A model generated the notes under the pieces. That model searched no databases. It saw only the letters and a program-made list of their open reading frames with translations, and was not told the origin of the DNA. The translations under genes were made by a program, and so were the position numbers. This document shows positions 9,401 to 17,495 of a DNA stretch of 22,977 bases, in pieces (positions within the stretch are counted from its first letter, which is position 1; every line of letters begins with the position of its first letter). The stretch is from the IMG/VR virus record IMGVR_UViG_3300028557_000201, positions 1 to 22,977 of that record. One strand, given 5' to 3'. Source of the stretch: a virus.

Positions 9401-11631
9401 ATACCCCTTTAAAGGGGTGGGACTACAACCGAGGTGTTGCCACTCAATATACTAATCCCCGTTTTGCCGGAGCTAGACCTTTTTGGGCTAAGACTTATCT
9501 AGATAAAGATCTAGCTACAGAATATAAAGGTATTGAATCCTGGGGAACACCTTTACGTTTAGTAGACGATCATAACGTTGTTTCTCAGCCTGAAATATCT
9601 GATATAGAGCTTGAGACCGGTACCCGTGTTGAATATACCCGAAATTATCCAACCCGAGTGTATTGGAATCAACCCATACAGCTTCAAGCTATTGATCAAT
9701 CTAGTAAATGGTGCACCCTTAACTTTAATACCACAAGTACTGCCAACATAGCGTCTCTTTTAAACAATAGTAATGTTGAATTAGTAGTAACCCCTACAAC
9801 CGCTACCAGTAATTTAGTATTAGAAAACCTAGTAGACAATCAACCAGTAGAAGTTAGTTATAATGCTTTAAACTCCTTTACCTGGAATATTACTGCAGTA
9901 CCACAAATAACAACAACCTCTTACAGAGATATATCGGCTAATTTAGCTATACAAGCATCAGCACCTTGGGCTAATTTAACCAATCAAAACTTTCCAACTG
10001 TAGCAGCATTCCCATACGTTGGAGACAATCTTTACAGTGTTCAAGATTCAGGCGGTTACTCAACTCCAAATAATTTAGGTGCTACCGTTTATGTAGATAA
10101 AGACTACACAACATCTCTAAACCTTACCTCAGAAACACTTCTTCAATACTTTCAAGATAAAAATAAACGGGTAGATGGTAGAGGTTTAGCTAAACAAGAT
10201 ATACCAACACCGTATACAGAAATATTAGAAAATAATATTTGGTTAAAAGAACCTATTGTAGCTGGACCAATAGCGGGGATTATTAAAAAGAGTGTATTTA
10301 AAAAATATCAAAAATTTTTACCGTACCAGTCCGGCATTGAAACAAATAGTAGATTAAAGATCGGACTTTTAACCCCTGTATCCCGTCAATCTCCATGGAC
10401 TGGTAAAGAGGACTCAACTTGGGGAGATATTGCTAACAAGCCAACTACATTTACAGGGGAAGTAGATGTTGAAAAATGGGCACAGTCTCAAGTATTAAAA
10501 CAAAATAATCTCCAGGTTGATAATTGGGTAACTGACGTTTATGGCAACCAGTACGGCCTTTATAAAGATATAAGAAATATTCCGTCTGTAAACCGTAAAG
10601 AGGTTTTAGGAGAAGTCTGGGTAAGAGACAACGCTCAGCATGTAAGACCAGCTTATATATCTCTATCAGCAGTATTTGATACCTATACTAATACAAACCT
10701 AATAAATGAATTAACCGGTATTAACGGTATTAAAAAAATAGATGTCTTCTTTGATACTCTTTTTGTTCAGACAACCGGTTCTGCTATTTTTGAAAAATTA
10801 AGTTATAATTATGATACTGATAATATCTTTAGTATTTCTGATAATGCTAGATATATTTCCCTGGCAATGCCAGTTTCTACATCCTTTATTCGAGAATTTG
10901 CTAACACTAACTTTTCAGGTTATACATTTGCGAAGGCTGGGGAAACTTGGTTTTTCCCTCAAGAAAAAATAGTTGTTATTTCAGTATGTGGTTATAAGGA
11001 TAATACACTAACACCAGAGCTTTATAGTTATGACCTCAATAGCTTAACACTTAAAAAGATTTTTCCTGTAACATCGGGAGATATAAACACCTTACAGAGT
11101 CTGTCAAGTGTAAGTTTATCTTCTATTAACGAACCTCTACTTTCCCATAATACATTTAAAAGAGAATATCTTTTTGTAATTTCCGGAAAAGGTAATAATA
11201 GCGAAGATATTTTAATAGAAATTAATATTAAAGATTTACCACAGCTTGAACTTGATATAATAAGTATATACTCATCTCTATCAAGTAGTACTATTTTTGA
11301 GCCACCAGCCATACTTCACGATCTCAGTGTGACCCTTGAAGGGGTAGAACAGACTGAAGTTCTTACTATTAGTGGTAACAACCCACTAGTAACTATCGCA
11401 GGAGAAGAAATAGTAGCAATTGTAACTCTCGATACACTTAATTTTCAATGCACAGCAACCAGCGCACCAGTTACATACACCCCCGTGTCTCTACCTTCTT
11501 GGGTAACCTTATCAGAAACAGGGCTCTTTGAAGGTACCCCTCCATTACTCGCAAGTACTTATTTAGCAACATTTACTGTAAATAACGCTATAGGCCCTAC
11601 CTATTACTCTTTAAATATTACCGTTCGATGA
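6496..11631 (+). CDS. Very large baseplate/tail structural protein with helical N-terminus and C-terminal Ig-like domain
   Basis: At 1711 aa this is the largest protein in the window. Translation appears to start at GTG (MSIGNRQQ), 5 nt after the previous stop and 6 nt after a TAAATA element. Residues about 30-170 are charged and helical (for example EWYKDKSRQVTDQ, then paired helices 'IPYFARKLKEISLYYFKLRE'), unlike the beta-rich remainder. This is the most conserved-looking part and is probably the anchor. Residues 170-1600 are Ser/Thr/Asn/Tyr-rich beta structure with no domain that I can name. The last about 65 residues (LPSWVTLSETGLFEGTPP, then TYLATFTVNN and a final strand) match the putative Ig-like He_PIG pattern. 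The stop codon overlaps the next ATG by 4 nt. Its position after gp25, gp6 and the 1354-aa protein suggests a peripheral baseplate wedge or gp7/gp10-like role, but that is positional inference only. Confidence 0.7.
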   Translation: MSIGNRQQTLQYARPTLITTSLSDVDAPFSYQDWYRSHSGIIPGQEYKQYNEYLVEWYKDKSRQVTDQKLQIKLNYLTLLKQLQIFFSNEEIENWYNNVNVEDEKELLLAIPYFARKLKEISLYYFKLRESVKQSKLKYNLAGSNFGITQELQKFILLNYTQKPSDAISLPASIWKNVPELSSIKDTIGIQIEELYDSQNYLDHSSTVPVSAYYDLTNTDLANFLSTKNLNLTSTDWVYKLGIYPLSADYLYLSGGDLTELSLDLSEKYLGGDIYTSFSSQPSTQADFYTLDIEQGSNSFFWPYGVYNTYAKTLPIYEPVALSSLDFSTFGTAGSSLENADTIFVKTTRGTQGAWLRRPEINYQDVNMLAELQASSKTAFIFPYPGYGLSAEDIEWTGYELVSDPRYSFLETRLQQAIQEAYWSNQTELTATKITKINDTTLTDNKAYPNSNFSQADKIRIWSVPPNYTDGSFSGEQKEAWLYRFNKTDISVKANSDSTIVWPYEKIDPTQDYPNYYPENISNICTPLLVSDIDFIHATAGDALSSADVIYKLTNYKDTIEDATECCWLSGKPLLIPGSNIIATQQPSFQGLFKSGTYNRFIWNGPNNTDANTVFRSINHQPDCKFASTPNTSYTDFNLCTCNSVLFTPLGHPGNTYTDNQSFTDFIIQDDSTASNIDLTSWTDQTGTTYLTSSDFAWFKTNTKIGWGDGKWYSGSNKFGNNLLLQNGKQYIYFRTSIRTKDKEEVILPDLIARYSIQPSTNSNFSWIKATKSVGDTTTTWVNSNEPSNMVLTPGDILIYSRKETSSYSLTSAELQPIDVSENRGSIWTSFDYISIGPDKNFVLSYPYETYTDPAALNAANPAYPQYPALNLNSNIVSILQWSLSAPGQPLQYFKDQPSILITPTLSGLYTFAVTALSARIEISGGTFYYANTGYYTFTNIPPVTAIPNVGLVQSLTGYNTPVPGFVLNTPLKGWDYNRGVATQYTNPRFAGARPFWAKTYLDKDLATEYKGIESWGTPLRLVDDHNVVSQPEISDIELETGTRVEYTRNYPTRVYWNQPIQLQAIDQSSKWCTLNFNTTSTANIASLLNNSNVELVVTPTTATSNLVLENLVDNQPVEVSYNALNSFTWNITAVPQITTTSYRDISANLAIQASAPWANLTNQNFPTVAAFPYVGDNLYSVQDSGGYSTPNNLGATVYVDKDYTTSLNLTSETLLQYFQDKNKRVDGRGLAKQDIPTPYTEILENNIWLKEPIVAGPIAGIIKKSVFKKYQKFLPYQSGIETNSRLKIGLLTPVSRQSPWTGKEDSTWGDIANKPTTFTGEVDVEKWAQSQVLKQNNLQVDNWVTDVYGNQYGLYKDIRNIPSVNRKEVLGEVWVRDNAQHVRPAYISLSAVFDTYTNTNLINELTGINGIKKIDVFFDTLFVQTTGSAIFEKLSYNYDTDNIFSISDNARYISLAMPVSTSFIREFANTNFSGYTFAKAGETWFFPQEKIVVISVCGYKDNTLTPELYSYDLNSLTLKKIFPVTSGDINTLQSLSSVSLSSINEPLLSHNTFKREYLFVISGKGNNSEDILIEINIKDLPQLELDIISIYSSLSSSTIFEPPAILHDLSVTLEGVEQTEVLTISGNNPLVTIAGEEIVAIVTLDTLNFQCTATSAPVTYTPVSLPSWVTLSETGLFEGTPPLLASTYLATFTVNNAIGPTYYSLNITVR
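11612..11627 (+). promoter_or_regulatory. T4-late-type promoter candidate inside the end of the 1711-aa gene
   Basis: TAAATATTAC begins at 11612, placing TAAATA at 11612-11617, 10 nt before the ATG at 11628. The same ten bases occur before the gene at 17511. Because it lies inside coding sequence (the Leu-Asn-Ile-Thr codons) chance is harder to exclude, and the 4-nt gene overlap would also allow translational coupling. Confidence 0.35.
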
Positions 11632-13103
11632 ATACAAATTTTGTAATTTATAATGCTGAAACAGTACCAAGTAATTATTCTTGGGATAACGGTTTGCCCT
11701 TTGAGGGTATTAATACTGCTAATGCTTATGCAACAACAGGCTACACCTCTGGCTATGCACCAGGCCTCAAGGTGTTATTTTATAATAGAGAGTCTCAATC
11801 TGATTTTGGGTTTGATGAAATTAGTTATAACTGGGATTTCGGAGATTACTATAATGATACGAATAATAATATTTCTTTGTCTTGTATATCCTTAGTAGAA
11901 CATACTTATATAATGCCAGGTATTTACACCGTATCTTTAAGACATATACAGTCAAGAAGGAGAACAAACTTAGACCCAAGCGTAGAGGCAAGACTTTGTT
12001 TAGGTAAATATGATGTTAATTGGTATTGGAGTAATTTAGAGTGTGGTAAGTTACAGCAAGCAACTTGGGATCAAACAATGTGTGTACCTCCATCATCTGT
12101 TACTTCCCCAAGACCTAAATGGTGGGATAGTGAAACACAGTGCTTTCAAAGGTATTGTAAGTTTTGGTCCTGGTATGATCTAGCAAATTACTCTGATAGC
12201 GCAAACCCGATACGCTGGAGTGAAACTATTACCGATGCAGATTTTGAAAAACTTTGGATGTTTGAAAATAATGAAACAAATTGTACAGCTATTAGGGCAC
12301 AATTTTTAGATACAGTTGAGGTAAAGGAGCAAAATGCAATATTACCACTATGTGTAGAGGTAATAGAGTTACCCCCTGTTGCAGAAATATCGTGTACTAC
12401 AACACCTGTCGGTACTACCCCCCATACAGTAACTCTTTCCCCAACAGGGTGCCAACCCGGCTCTTTTCCTATAGATCGTATTGATTGGGATCTCGGTGAC
12501 GGAACACCTGTATTTACTCATACTAGGTATACACCTCCCTCCGGTAACAATATACATTACAATGGTAAATACCCTTCAGATATAAACGATGTTCGTAACT
12601 ATGATATTATTCATACCTATGTAAGAGATGCTAAAAGCTACCCTGTGTTTTATCCCTCTCTTACCTGTTATAGCGCCAATACAAATACTAAGGATTCATG
12701 CTCTACAACTGTTGGACCTATTTCTCTACCTAACTTATCAAATATAGTTCTAGTTAAAGCTCGCAATACAGTAAGAGGTAATCTTTATGCTTTTGATATT
12801 AATAACAGTTTAGCATTTACAACTACTACTCCTACGACTGGAGAGTCATTAATACCTTTAATACCTAAAGATCGCTTATTAACAACCTCAACTACAACTA
12901 ACCCATATTTCGGTAACCCTAACAATAATCTATATCCACCAATCTACACCCCTAGCTGTCAGTTACTATCATCTGACTTTTTACCAACTACAGATATTAT
13001 AACAACTGAAGACAACAATCCAAACGACAAGGATGGGCAAATCAACCCCGGAGAAGACGGTATACCAATTATAACAGACTTAAATTTTTATATTGAACCA
13101 TAA
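11628..13103 (+). CDS. PKD-domain virion protein with Cys/Trp-rich module
   Basis: The 491-aa protein overlaps the preceding stop by ATGA. A first PKD domain lies at about 45-105 (NWDFGDYY at 68-75, EHTY at 91-94, then the YTVSL strand). Residues 124-245 form a Cys/Trp-rich module, with CFQRYCKFWSW at 172-182 and several WxW and WW pairs. A matching module is found in the 907-aa protein. A second, longer PKD domain spans about 250-362 (DWDLGDGTP at 286-294, HTY at 329-331) and has extra Cys. The C-terminal tail includes NDKDGQINPGED (466-477), similar to a dockerin or EF-type calcium loop but lacking the first ligand. PKD domains usually mediate protein or carbohydrate contacts at surfaces. 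A role as a baseplate-attached adhesin or spacer is inferred; the exact function is unknown. Confidence 0.75.
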   Translation: MNTNFVIYNAETVPSNYSWDNGLPFEGINTANAYATTGYTSGYAPGLKVLFYNRESQSDFGFDEISYNWDFGDYYNDTNNNISLSCISLVEHTYIMPGIYTVSLRHIQSRRRTNLDPSVEARLCLGKYDVNWYWSNLECGKLQQATWDQTMCVPPSSVTSPRPKWWDSETQCFQRYCKFWSWYDLANYSDSANPIRWSETITDADFEKLWMFENNETNCTAIRAQFLDTVEVKEQNAILPLCVEVIELPPVAEISCTTTPVGTTPHTVTLSPTGCQPGSFPIDRIDWDLGDGTPVFTHTRYTPPSGNNIHYNGKYPSDINDVRNYDIIHTYVRDAKSYPVFYPSLTCYSANTNTKDSCSTTVGPISLPNLSNIVLVKARNTVRGNLYAFDINNSLAFTTTTPTTGESLIPLIPKDRLLTTSTTTNPYFGNPNNNLYPPIYTPSCQLLSSDFLPTTDIITTEDNNPNDKDGQINPGEDGIPIITDLNFYIEP

Positions 13104-13112
13104 ATAATATAA
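13101..13112 (+). promoter_or_regulatory. T4-late-type promoter candidate before the tail fibre gene
   Basis: ATAAATAATAT, with TAAATA at 13101-13106, is 6 nt before the ATG at 13113. Its first three bases are the TAA stop of the previous gene. The 9-nt gap carries no Shine-Dalgarno. The sequence matches the divergent element at 52-62 over 11 bases. Confidence 0.55.
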
Positions 13113-14057
13113 ATGGCTAGTATTAAAATATCCCAGTTACCAGTAGGTGGCTCTATTGTTTCTATCGATGAACTACCTGTTTCTAGAGGAGGTCAAGAGA
13201 CTTATAGAATACTAGCAAACCAAATAGTAACTACAGGTGGTAATGTCGGTGGAGCAGCTGGGGTGTATAGAGGTTCAGATACAACTATAGGCAGCACTAC
13301 TTTAAGATTTCGTTCTTTATCTGGTGTTGGTGAGGGCATACAGATAATTCCAGCTGATAATACAATTAATATTTCTATTTCTGGTCAAAACCCTTCCAAA
13401 GATGTGTTTACAGGAACAGGCTCACAGACTATATTTGCTTTATCAAATTCAAGTTCCCGCAATGCTAATAACTACCGAGTAGATATAGACGGTGTTCTTC
13501 AAGAGCCGGGACAGACGGCTGATTATTTTCTTAACGGCACTAATTTAACCTTTACATCTGCCCCTCCTCTTAGTAGCAAGATTGTAGTAGTATCTAATAA
13601 TTTACTTCCTTTAGTTGAAGCAGTTCCTGCAGATAATTCTATAACAAATGCAATGTTCACTGATGGGTGTATTAATACAGCTGAATTGTCTTCAGGAGCA
13701 GTTACTACAGATAAAATAGCTTTAAGTGCTGTTACGGCTGATAGAATAAGTCTAGTAACAAGTTTAAGCACAAACGGCTATCAAATAATGCCTGGCGGGC
13801 TTATTATGCAGTGGGGCAATATCGGTCCGTTCACAACACAGGCTTCACCTTCTGCTATTTTCCCTGTACCTTTCCCAAATAATTGTATACACGCACAAGT
13901 AACGGTCCGTATTATTACTGCCGGGGGTTCAGCTCTCTTTGATACTTTCGGTCAAATTGTTCGTTTTGATACAAACAGATTACAAATGCAGGTTCAAAAC
14001 GCTAATATAGACCCGCATAGTAGTGTGGATCTTTTCTGGCTAGCTCTCGGTTATTAA
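13113..14057 (+). CDS. Tail fibre protein
   Basis: The 314-aa product has the layout of a phage tail fibre. The N-terminus, MASIKISQLPVGGSI then IDELPVSRGGQETYRI, is the kind of anchor found at the start of many marine phage fibre and short-tail-fibre proteins. Residues about 97-163 are one copy of the 'vDGVLQ' fibre module that is tandemly repeated in the 1354-aa protein. Residues about 170-215 are a heptad-like stretch (SITNAMFTDGCINTAELSSG, then DKIALSAVTADRISL), likely a trimeric stalk. The C-terminal 95 residues start with NGYQIMPGGLIMQWG and contain PFPNNC, matching the gp53-like tail-fibre C-terminal domain pattern that usually forms the receptor-binding tip. It appears to be transcribed as a single-gene unit. 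Confidence 0.85.
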   Translation: MASIKISQLPVGGSIVSIDELPVSRGGQETYRILANQIVTTGGNVGGAAGVYRGSDTTIGSTTLRFRSLSGVGEGIQIIPADNTINISISGQNPSKDVFTGTGSQTIFALSNSSSRNANNYRVDIDGVLQEPGQTADYFLNGTNLTFTSAPPLSSKIVVVSNNLLPLVEAVPADNSITNAMFTDGCINTAELSSGAVTTDKIALSAVTADRISLVTSLSTNGYQIMPGGLIMQWGNIGPFTTQASPSAIFPVPFPNNCIHAQVTVRIITAGGSALFDTFGQIVRFDTNRLQMQVQNANIDPHSSVDLFWLALGY

Positions 14058-14083
14058 CCACTAGTTAAACATAAAACAACCAT

Positions 14084-14096
14084 TAAATAATCAATA
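14084..14096 (+). promoter_or_regulatory. T4-late-type promoter candidate before the 310-aa gene
   Basis: TTAAATAATC, with TAAATA at 14084-14089, lies 7 nt before the ATG at 14097, in a 39-nt AT-rich intergenic gap. No Shine-Dalgarno or terminator hairpin is visible in the gap. It would serve the two-gene unit ending at 17490. Confidence 0.55.
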
Positions 14097-15029
14097 ATGG
14101 CTGAAATTGTCTACAAGTCCCTTTCTAGTCTATCTCCTGTAGCACTGAAGTATCAGTACTATAGAGATGAAGAACTAAAGGTATCTTATAAAGCATATAG
14201 AGAGGGGTACACCTTTTATGAAACTGATAGCTTTAATAACTATCAAGATATAGCTATTAACAAAAATACTTGTCTAGTATTAACCTCTTCTATTAGTCTG
14301 AGTACTGTCTTTACCCCAGCAAAAACAATAACTATTGGTGAGCTACCTGCTTCCATCTTATTACAACCAAGAGGTTCCTCTATATATTATGCCAAGTTTG
14401 AACCTACTACAAACTCAATAATTCAAGAACTATCATCTGAGAGCCCTTCAGTGTTTTATATAGCACCTATTAAATCTGAAAATGAGGTAGAAATATTTGT
14501 TAATAATAGATATCTTCAAGTAAGAGGGTCTTACCCATACGCAGTATACACAGCTGAGCGCTCACTAGATATTGAAGAAATATACAGACAAAGATTTCAG
14601 GTAGTATATCAAGGCGGGCTTATAACCTTTAAAACAAAAACAAACGCAGGGTACAGATATTTATGTTTTACAAATGACAATATAATGAGAGCTACCGGGG
14701 TTGTGTTAAATGACACCCCTATAAATGATTATGTATTTAAATGTTTACCTGTAACTACAACAACCTTACAAAAAGGTTTTATACCATCAAATAATTGGGT
14801 TACTTATTATTTTGATATTGAATCTGAAGCTGAAAACAAAACCGTTAGTGTAAATAAAGATATACTAGACACTTCTACAAACTTTTTAATAGATTTTCCT
14901 ATTGAAAGAGCTTTTGAAGAAACTGAAGTAAATGTTAATGTAGCTAATTTAAAAACCGGTCTTACCCCTGCTGGAGGACCAGCCCCGGTTGATAATTCAT
15001 ACGATAAAAACGTTATAACAACAAACTAA
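14097..15029 (+). CDS. Virion structural protein of unknown family
   Basis: I do not recognise this 310-aa protein. It is rich in Tyr, Ser, Thr and beta-strand-like segments and has no signal peptide, membrane segment or catalytic motif. A middle segment (about 135-185, with VEIFVNNRYLQVRGSYPYAVYTAERSLDI broken by turns) looks like a small beta-sandwich. The last 40 residues are low-complexity, with a Pro/Gly-rich GLTPAGGPAPV stretch. It sits between a tail fibre and the 819-aa LamG-like protein, and the latter starts 1 nt after its stop, so the two are probably co-transcribed and may assemble together. A baseplate or fibre-connector role is positional inference only. Confidence 0.6.
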   Translation: MAEIVYKSLSSLSPVALKYQYYRDEELKVSYKAYREGYTFYETDSFNNYQDIAINKNTCLVLTSSISLSTVFTPAKTITIGELPASILLQPRGSSIYYAKFEPTTNSIIQELSSESPSVFYIAPIKSENEVEIFVNNRYLQVRGSYPYAVYTAERSLDIEEIYRQRFQVVYQGGLITFKTKTNAGYRYLCFTNDNIMRATGVVLNDTPINDYVFKCLPVTTTTLQKGFIPSNNWVTYYFDIESEAENKTVSVNKDILDTSTNFLIDFPIERAFEETEVNVNVANLKTGLTPAGGPAPVDNSYDKNVITTN

Positions 15030-15030
15030 T

Positions 15031-17490
15031 ATGTCAGACATTAAACAAAGAGAGTATTATAAAATTTTCACCGGTACCAATCAGGAGGGTGGTTACGATA
15101 AGATCCATTTAGGGTATGAGGCTGAAACTACAGAAATTAATTTTAATCGAGATCAAACAACTTTCTTTCATATGCCCTTCTTTGCTAGCTCTCAACCTAT
15201 TGCAGAATCTACTTTAATAGCTGACGGGGCAGTACCTGGACCTATACCCGCTCTAGCAGACAGAGTATTTAAAAAGCTAGGTAATTACGGTAATACAACT
15301 CCATGGGGCACGGCTTCAGAGAGATCTGACGGTACCTGGTTATGTTCTTGGCTATACGCTCTATCTTCTGAACCTCCCGTCTGGAAAGATAGGTATTATA
15401 ACCCTGGTAGACTTGCTTATTGGGAAGCTTTAGCCGGAGAAGCTAATTTTACTGATTATATAAAAAATGAAGAGCTTTATTACGATATTGATTCAACATT
15501 AACCTTTGAACCCGGAGTTTTATATCAATATTTCCATCAAGGCGAAAGTACTGCTTTGGATATTGTTAAAACTTTTGCAGGTGAAGATAAAACAAGGTTA
15601 AAATTAGATATTGAAGACTGGTCTTGTGCTTGTCCGGATGATCCGGAACCTGTAGACAAATCTATATACGATAATAAAGTAATTGTATCTAACTTTAAAA
15701 ATGATTGGGTAGTTAGTTTATTTGATCCAGGCTTTTTAGATAGAAGTTCTTTATCTTTTGATAATACAGATTTTATAGACGCAAAAGTAATCTTTAATCA
15801 ATCTTATAATTTAGAAGATGAATTTACATTATCATTTTGGGTATATAGCCCTGATTGGACCCAGGCAACATCAACCCAGCTTGTAGGTAATTTACGCAAA
15901 GGTGGGTACGGTATATTCTATAACAACTTATATTATAATCCTTATTTTGTTATCCCGGAAAATACTTACGGTCATTTATTTTATTGCAATCAAGAATCAG
16001 TAGTATACACAGATAAAAATACTCAAAGCATTTTAGGTGTACCTTCGAGCCCCGTAAGTAATAATATAAATTCAAATGCTGAAGTTATAAGTGTTGATGC
16101 TCTAAGTGGCCGGGTTATAAAATATAATCATATTGGGGATGTTTTAACTTTTTCGAAAGATTTATCAGGCAATGGCTTAAACGTTAACGGTATACCTAAA
16201 CTATCTATTCTAGATGGATACGACAATTTAACAGTTATAACTACCCTCAGTACATACACTTTTAATAAAGATTTGCTCCTAACTTCATTTAATAACACCT
16301 CATATGGTTATAAGGAACAGGTTGCTTATGATCAGTCTGGAGTATTGATAAGAGAGCTTTCATGTTTAGATGTTAAGTTTGATAACTATAATCAAAAATG
16401 GGTCATTAAAGATGACGGAAACCTTTATTGCAATAATGTTCTATTAACATCAGTGCCCACTAACGGCACCGGATCTAATATTGCTGTAGACCCGAATAAT
16501 GATATATGGTTTTTAGCAAACTATAATAAGATTTATAAAATTAATACTATTGATAAAAATCTAAAAGATACGTATGAGGTAGGAGTTTTAACTGATCAGC
16601 CAGATGAAAAAAATATAAGCTTTATTAAAGCATATAGTAGAAGTTCGAACTCCTTTACTTGGTATTCTGTTTTATATCATGACTTTGAAAAAACTTTATA
16701 TTTTGTAACCCTTGACGGGAAAGTCTTTAATGATATATTTTTACCTCAAAATCTTAACACTCTCGACCCTGCTACTCAAAACCAAAATGTAGATGCCCTC
16801 TCCTTTACAGGCAAAGGAGACTTTACCGGTTATGAACAAAAAAGAATTTTTAATAAAATTTTATATAATAACAACCCACAGCTTCAGCTAAAGGTAGCGG
16901 TTAAATCCCCTAACCGTAGTCTACCAAACTCTACCTACACCCTTTCAGTACCCGCTCAGTACTTAGCTGATAAGGCATGGCATCTTGTAACCGGTACATT
17001 TAAAAACCATACATTAAAATTATTTGTTGATAACTACTTGCGAGATTCTATAAAGCTTTCAGGTAACCTAGATTTAAACTACGAGTTTAAAAATGACCTG
17101 TTTATCGGATCACCTTGTGGCAAGGCTGATAATTTAAATAAAGAAATCAATTCAACATCAGTTATTTGGAACGGGTATATAGACACTGTCCGAATTTATG
17201 ATTATGCAATAGAAGCTAAATTTATGCTATTTTTTGTTAGAGAAAAAATACTTGCTACTGATATAACTTGGAATATACCTACAGCTGCTCTACAGTATGT
17301 TGAAGTTATTGAAAGATTTTTTAAACATAAAATGCCTGGTTCAAAGAGTGTATTCTTCAAAATAAAACTATCTGGAACCAATATTACTGATGTTGCTCTT
17401 CGGAAACGTATTGAAGAAGATATTAAGGTAGCGGTGTTACAGCTTAAACCTGCATACGCTGAGTTACTTAGAGTAGAATGGATGGAATAA
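15031..17490 (+). CDS. Baseplate/tail protein with LamG-like domain interrupted by a propeller-like insert
   Basis: The 819-aa protein begins with about 200 residues that are Trp/Tyr-rich and unassigned. Residues 238-310 look like the first half of a LamG/concanavalin-A-like lectin domain (SLSFDNTDF, then FTLSFWVYSPDW, then GGYGIFYNN). Residues about 311-600 are a different unit with repeated 'D....' and aromatic strands, one clear NHL-like blade being NIAVDPNNDIWFLANYNKIYKIN (483-505). Residues 615-725 look like the second half of the lectin domain (DKAWHLVTGTFKNHTLKLFVDN, DLFIGSPCG, NGYIDTVRIYDYAI). The remaining 75 residues (YVEVIERFFKHKMPGSKSVFFKIKL onward) form a helix-strand cap, perhaps the baseplate anchor. 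LamG-type domains bind glycans or proteins, which fits host adhesion. The function is inferred. It lies 1 nt behind the 310-aa gene. Confidence 0.72.
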   Translation: MSDIKQREYYKIFTGTNQEGGYDKIHLGYEAETTEINFNRDQTTFFHMPFFASSQPIAESTLIADGAVPGPIPALADRVFKKLGNYGNTTPWGTASERSDGTWLCSWLYALSSEPPVWKDRYYNPGRLAYWEALAGEANFTDYIKNEELYYDIDSTLTFEPGVLYQYFHQGESTALDIVKTFAGEDKTRLKLDIEDWSCACPDDPEPVDKSIYDNKVIVSNFKNDWVVSLFDPGFLDRSSLSFDNTDFIDAKVIFNQSYNLEDEFTLSFWVYSPDWTQATSTQLVGNLRKGGYGIFYNNLYYNPYFVIPENTYGHLFYCNQESVVYTDKNTQSILGVPSSPVSNNINSNAEVISVDALSGRVIKYNHIGDVLTFSKDLSGNGLNVNGIPKLSILDGYDNLTVITTLSTYTFNKDLLLTSFNNTSYGYKEQVAYDQSGVLIRELSCLDVKFDNYNQKWVIKDDGNLYCNNVLLTSVPTNGTGSNIAVDPNNDIWFLANYNKIYKINTIDKNLKDTYEVGVLTDQPDEKNISFIKAYSRSSNSFTWYSVLYHDFEKTLYFVTLDGKVFNDIFLPQNLNTLDPATQNQNVDALSFTGKGDFTGYEQKRIFNKILYNNNPQLQLKVAVKSPNRSLPNSTYTLSVPAQYLADKAWHLVTGTFKNHTLKLFVDNYLRDSIKLSGNLDLNYEFKNDLFIGSPCGKADNLNKEINSTSVIWNGYIDTVRIYDYAIEAKFMLFFVREKILATDITWNIPTAALQYVEVIERFFKHKMPGSKSVFFKIKLSGTNITDVALRKRIEEDIKVAVLQLKPAYAELLRVEWME

Positions 17491-17495
17491 ACCTC

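Noticed and set aside
9403-9418. Perfect 16-bp palindrome ACCCCTTTAAAGGGGT
   Set aside because: It is inside the 1711-aa coding region, has no loop or U-tract for a terminator and no second copy was seen; probably chance, though a protein-binding site cannot be excluded.
10861-10873. Short inverted repeat CTGGCAATGCCAG
   Set aside because: A single-base loop inside coding sequence with no following T-run; not a plausible terminator.
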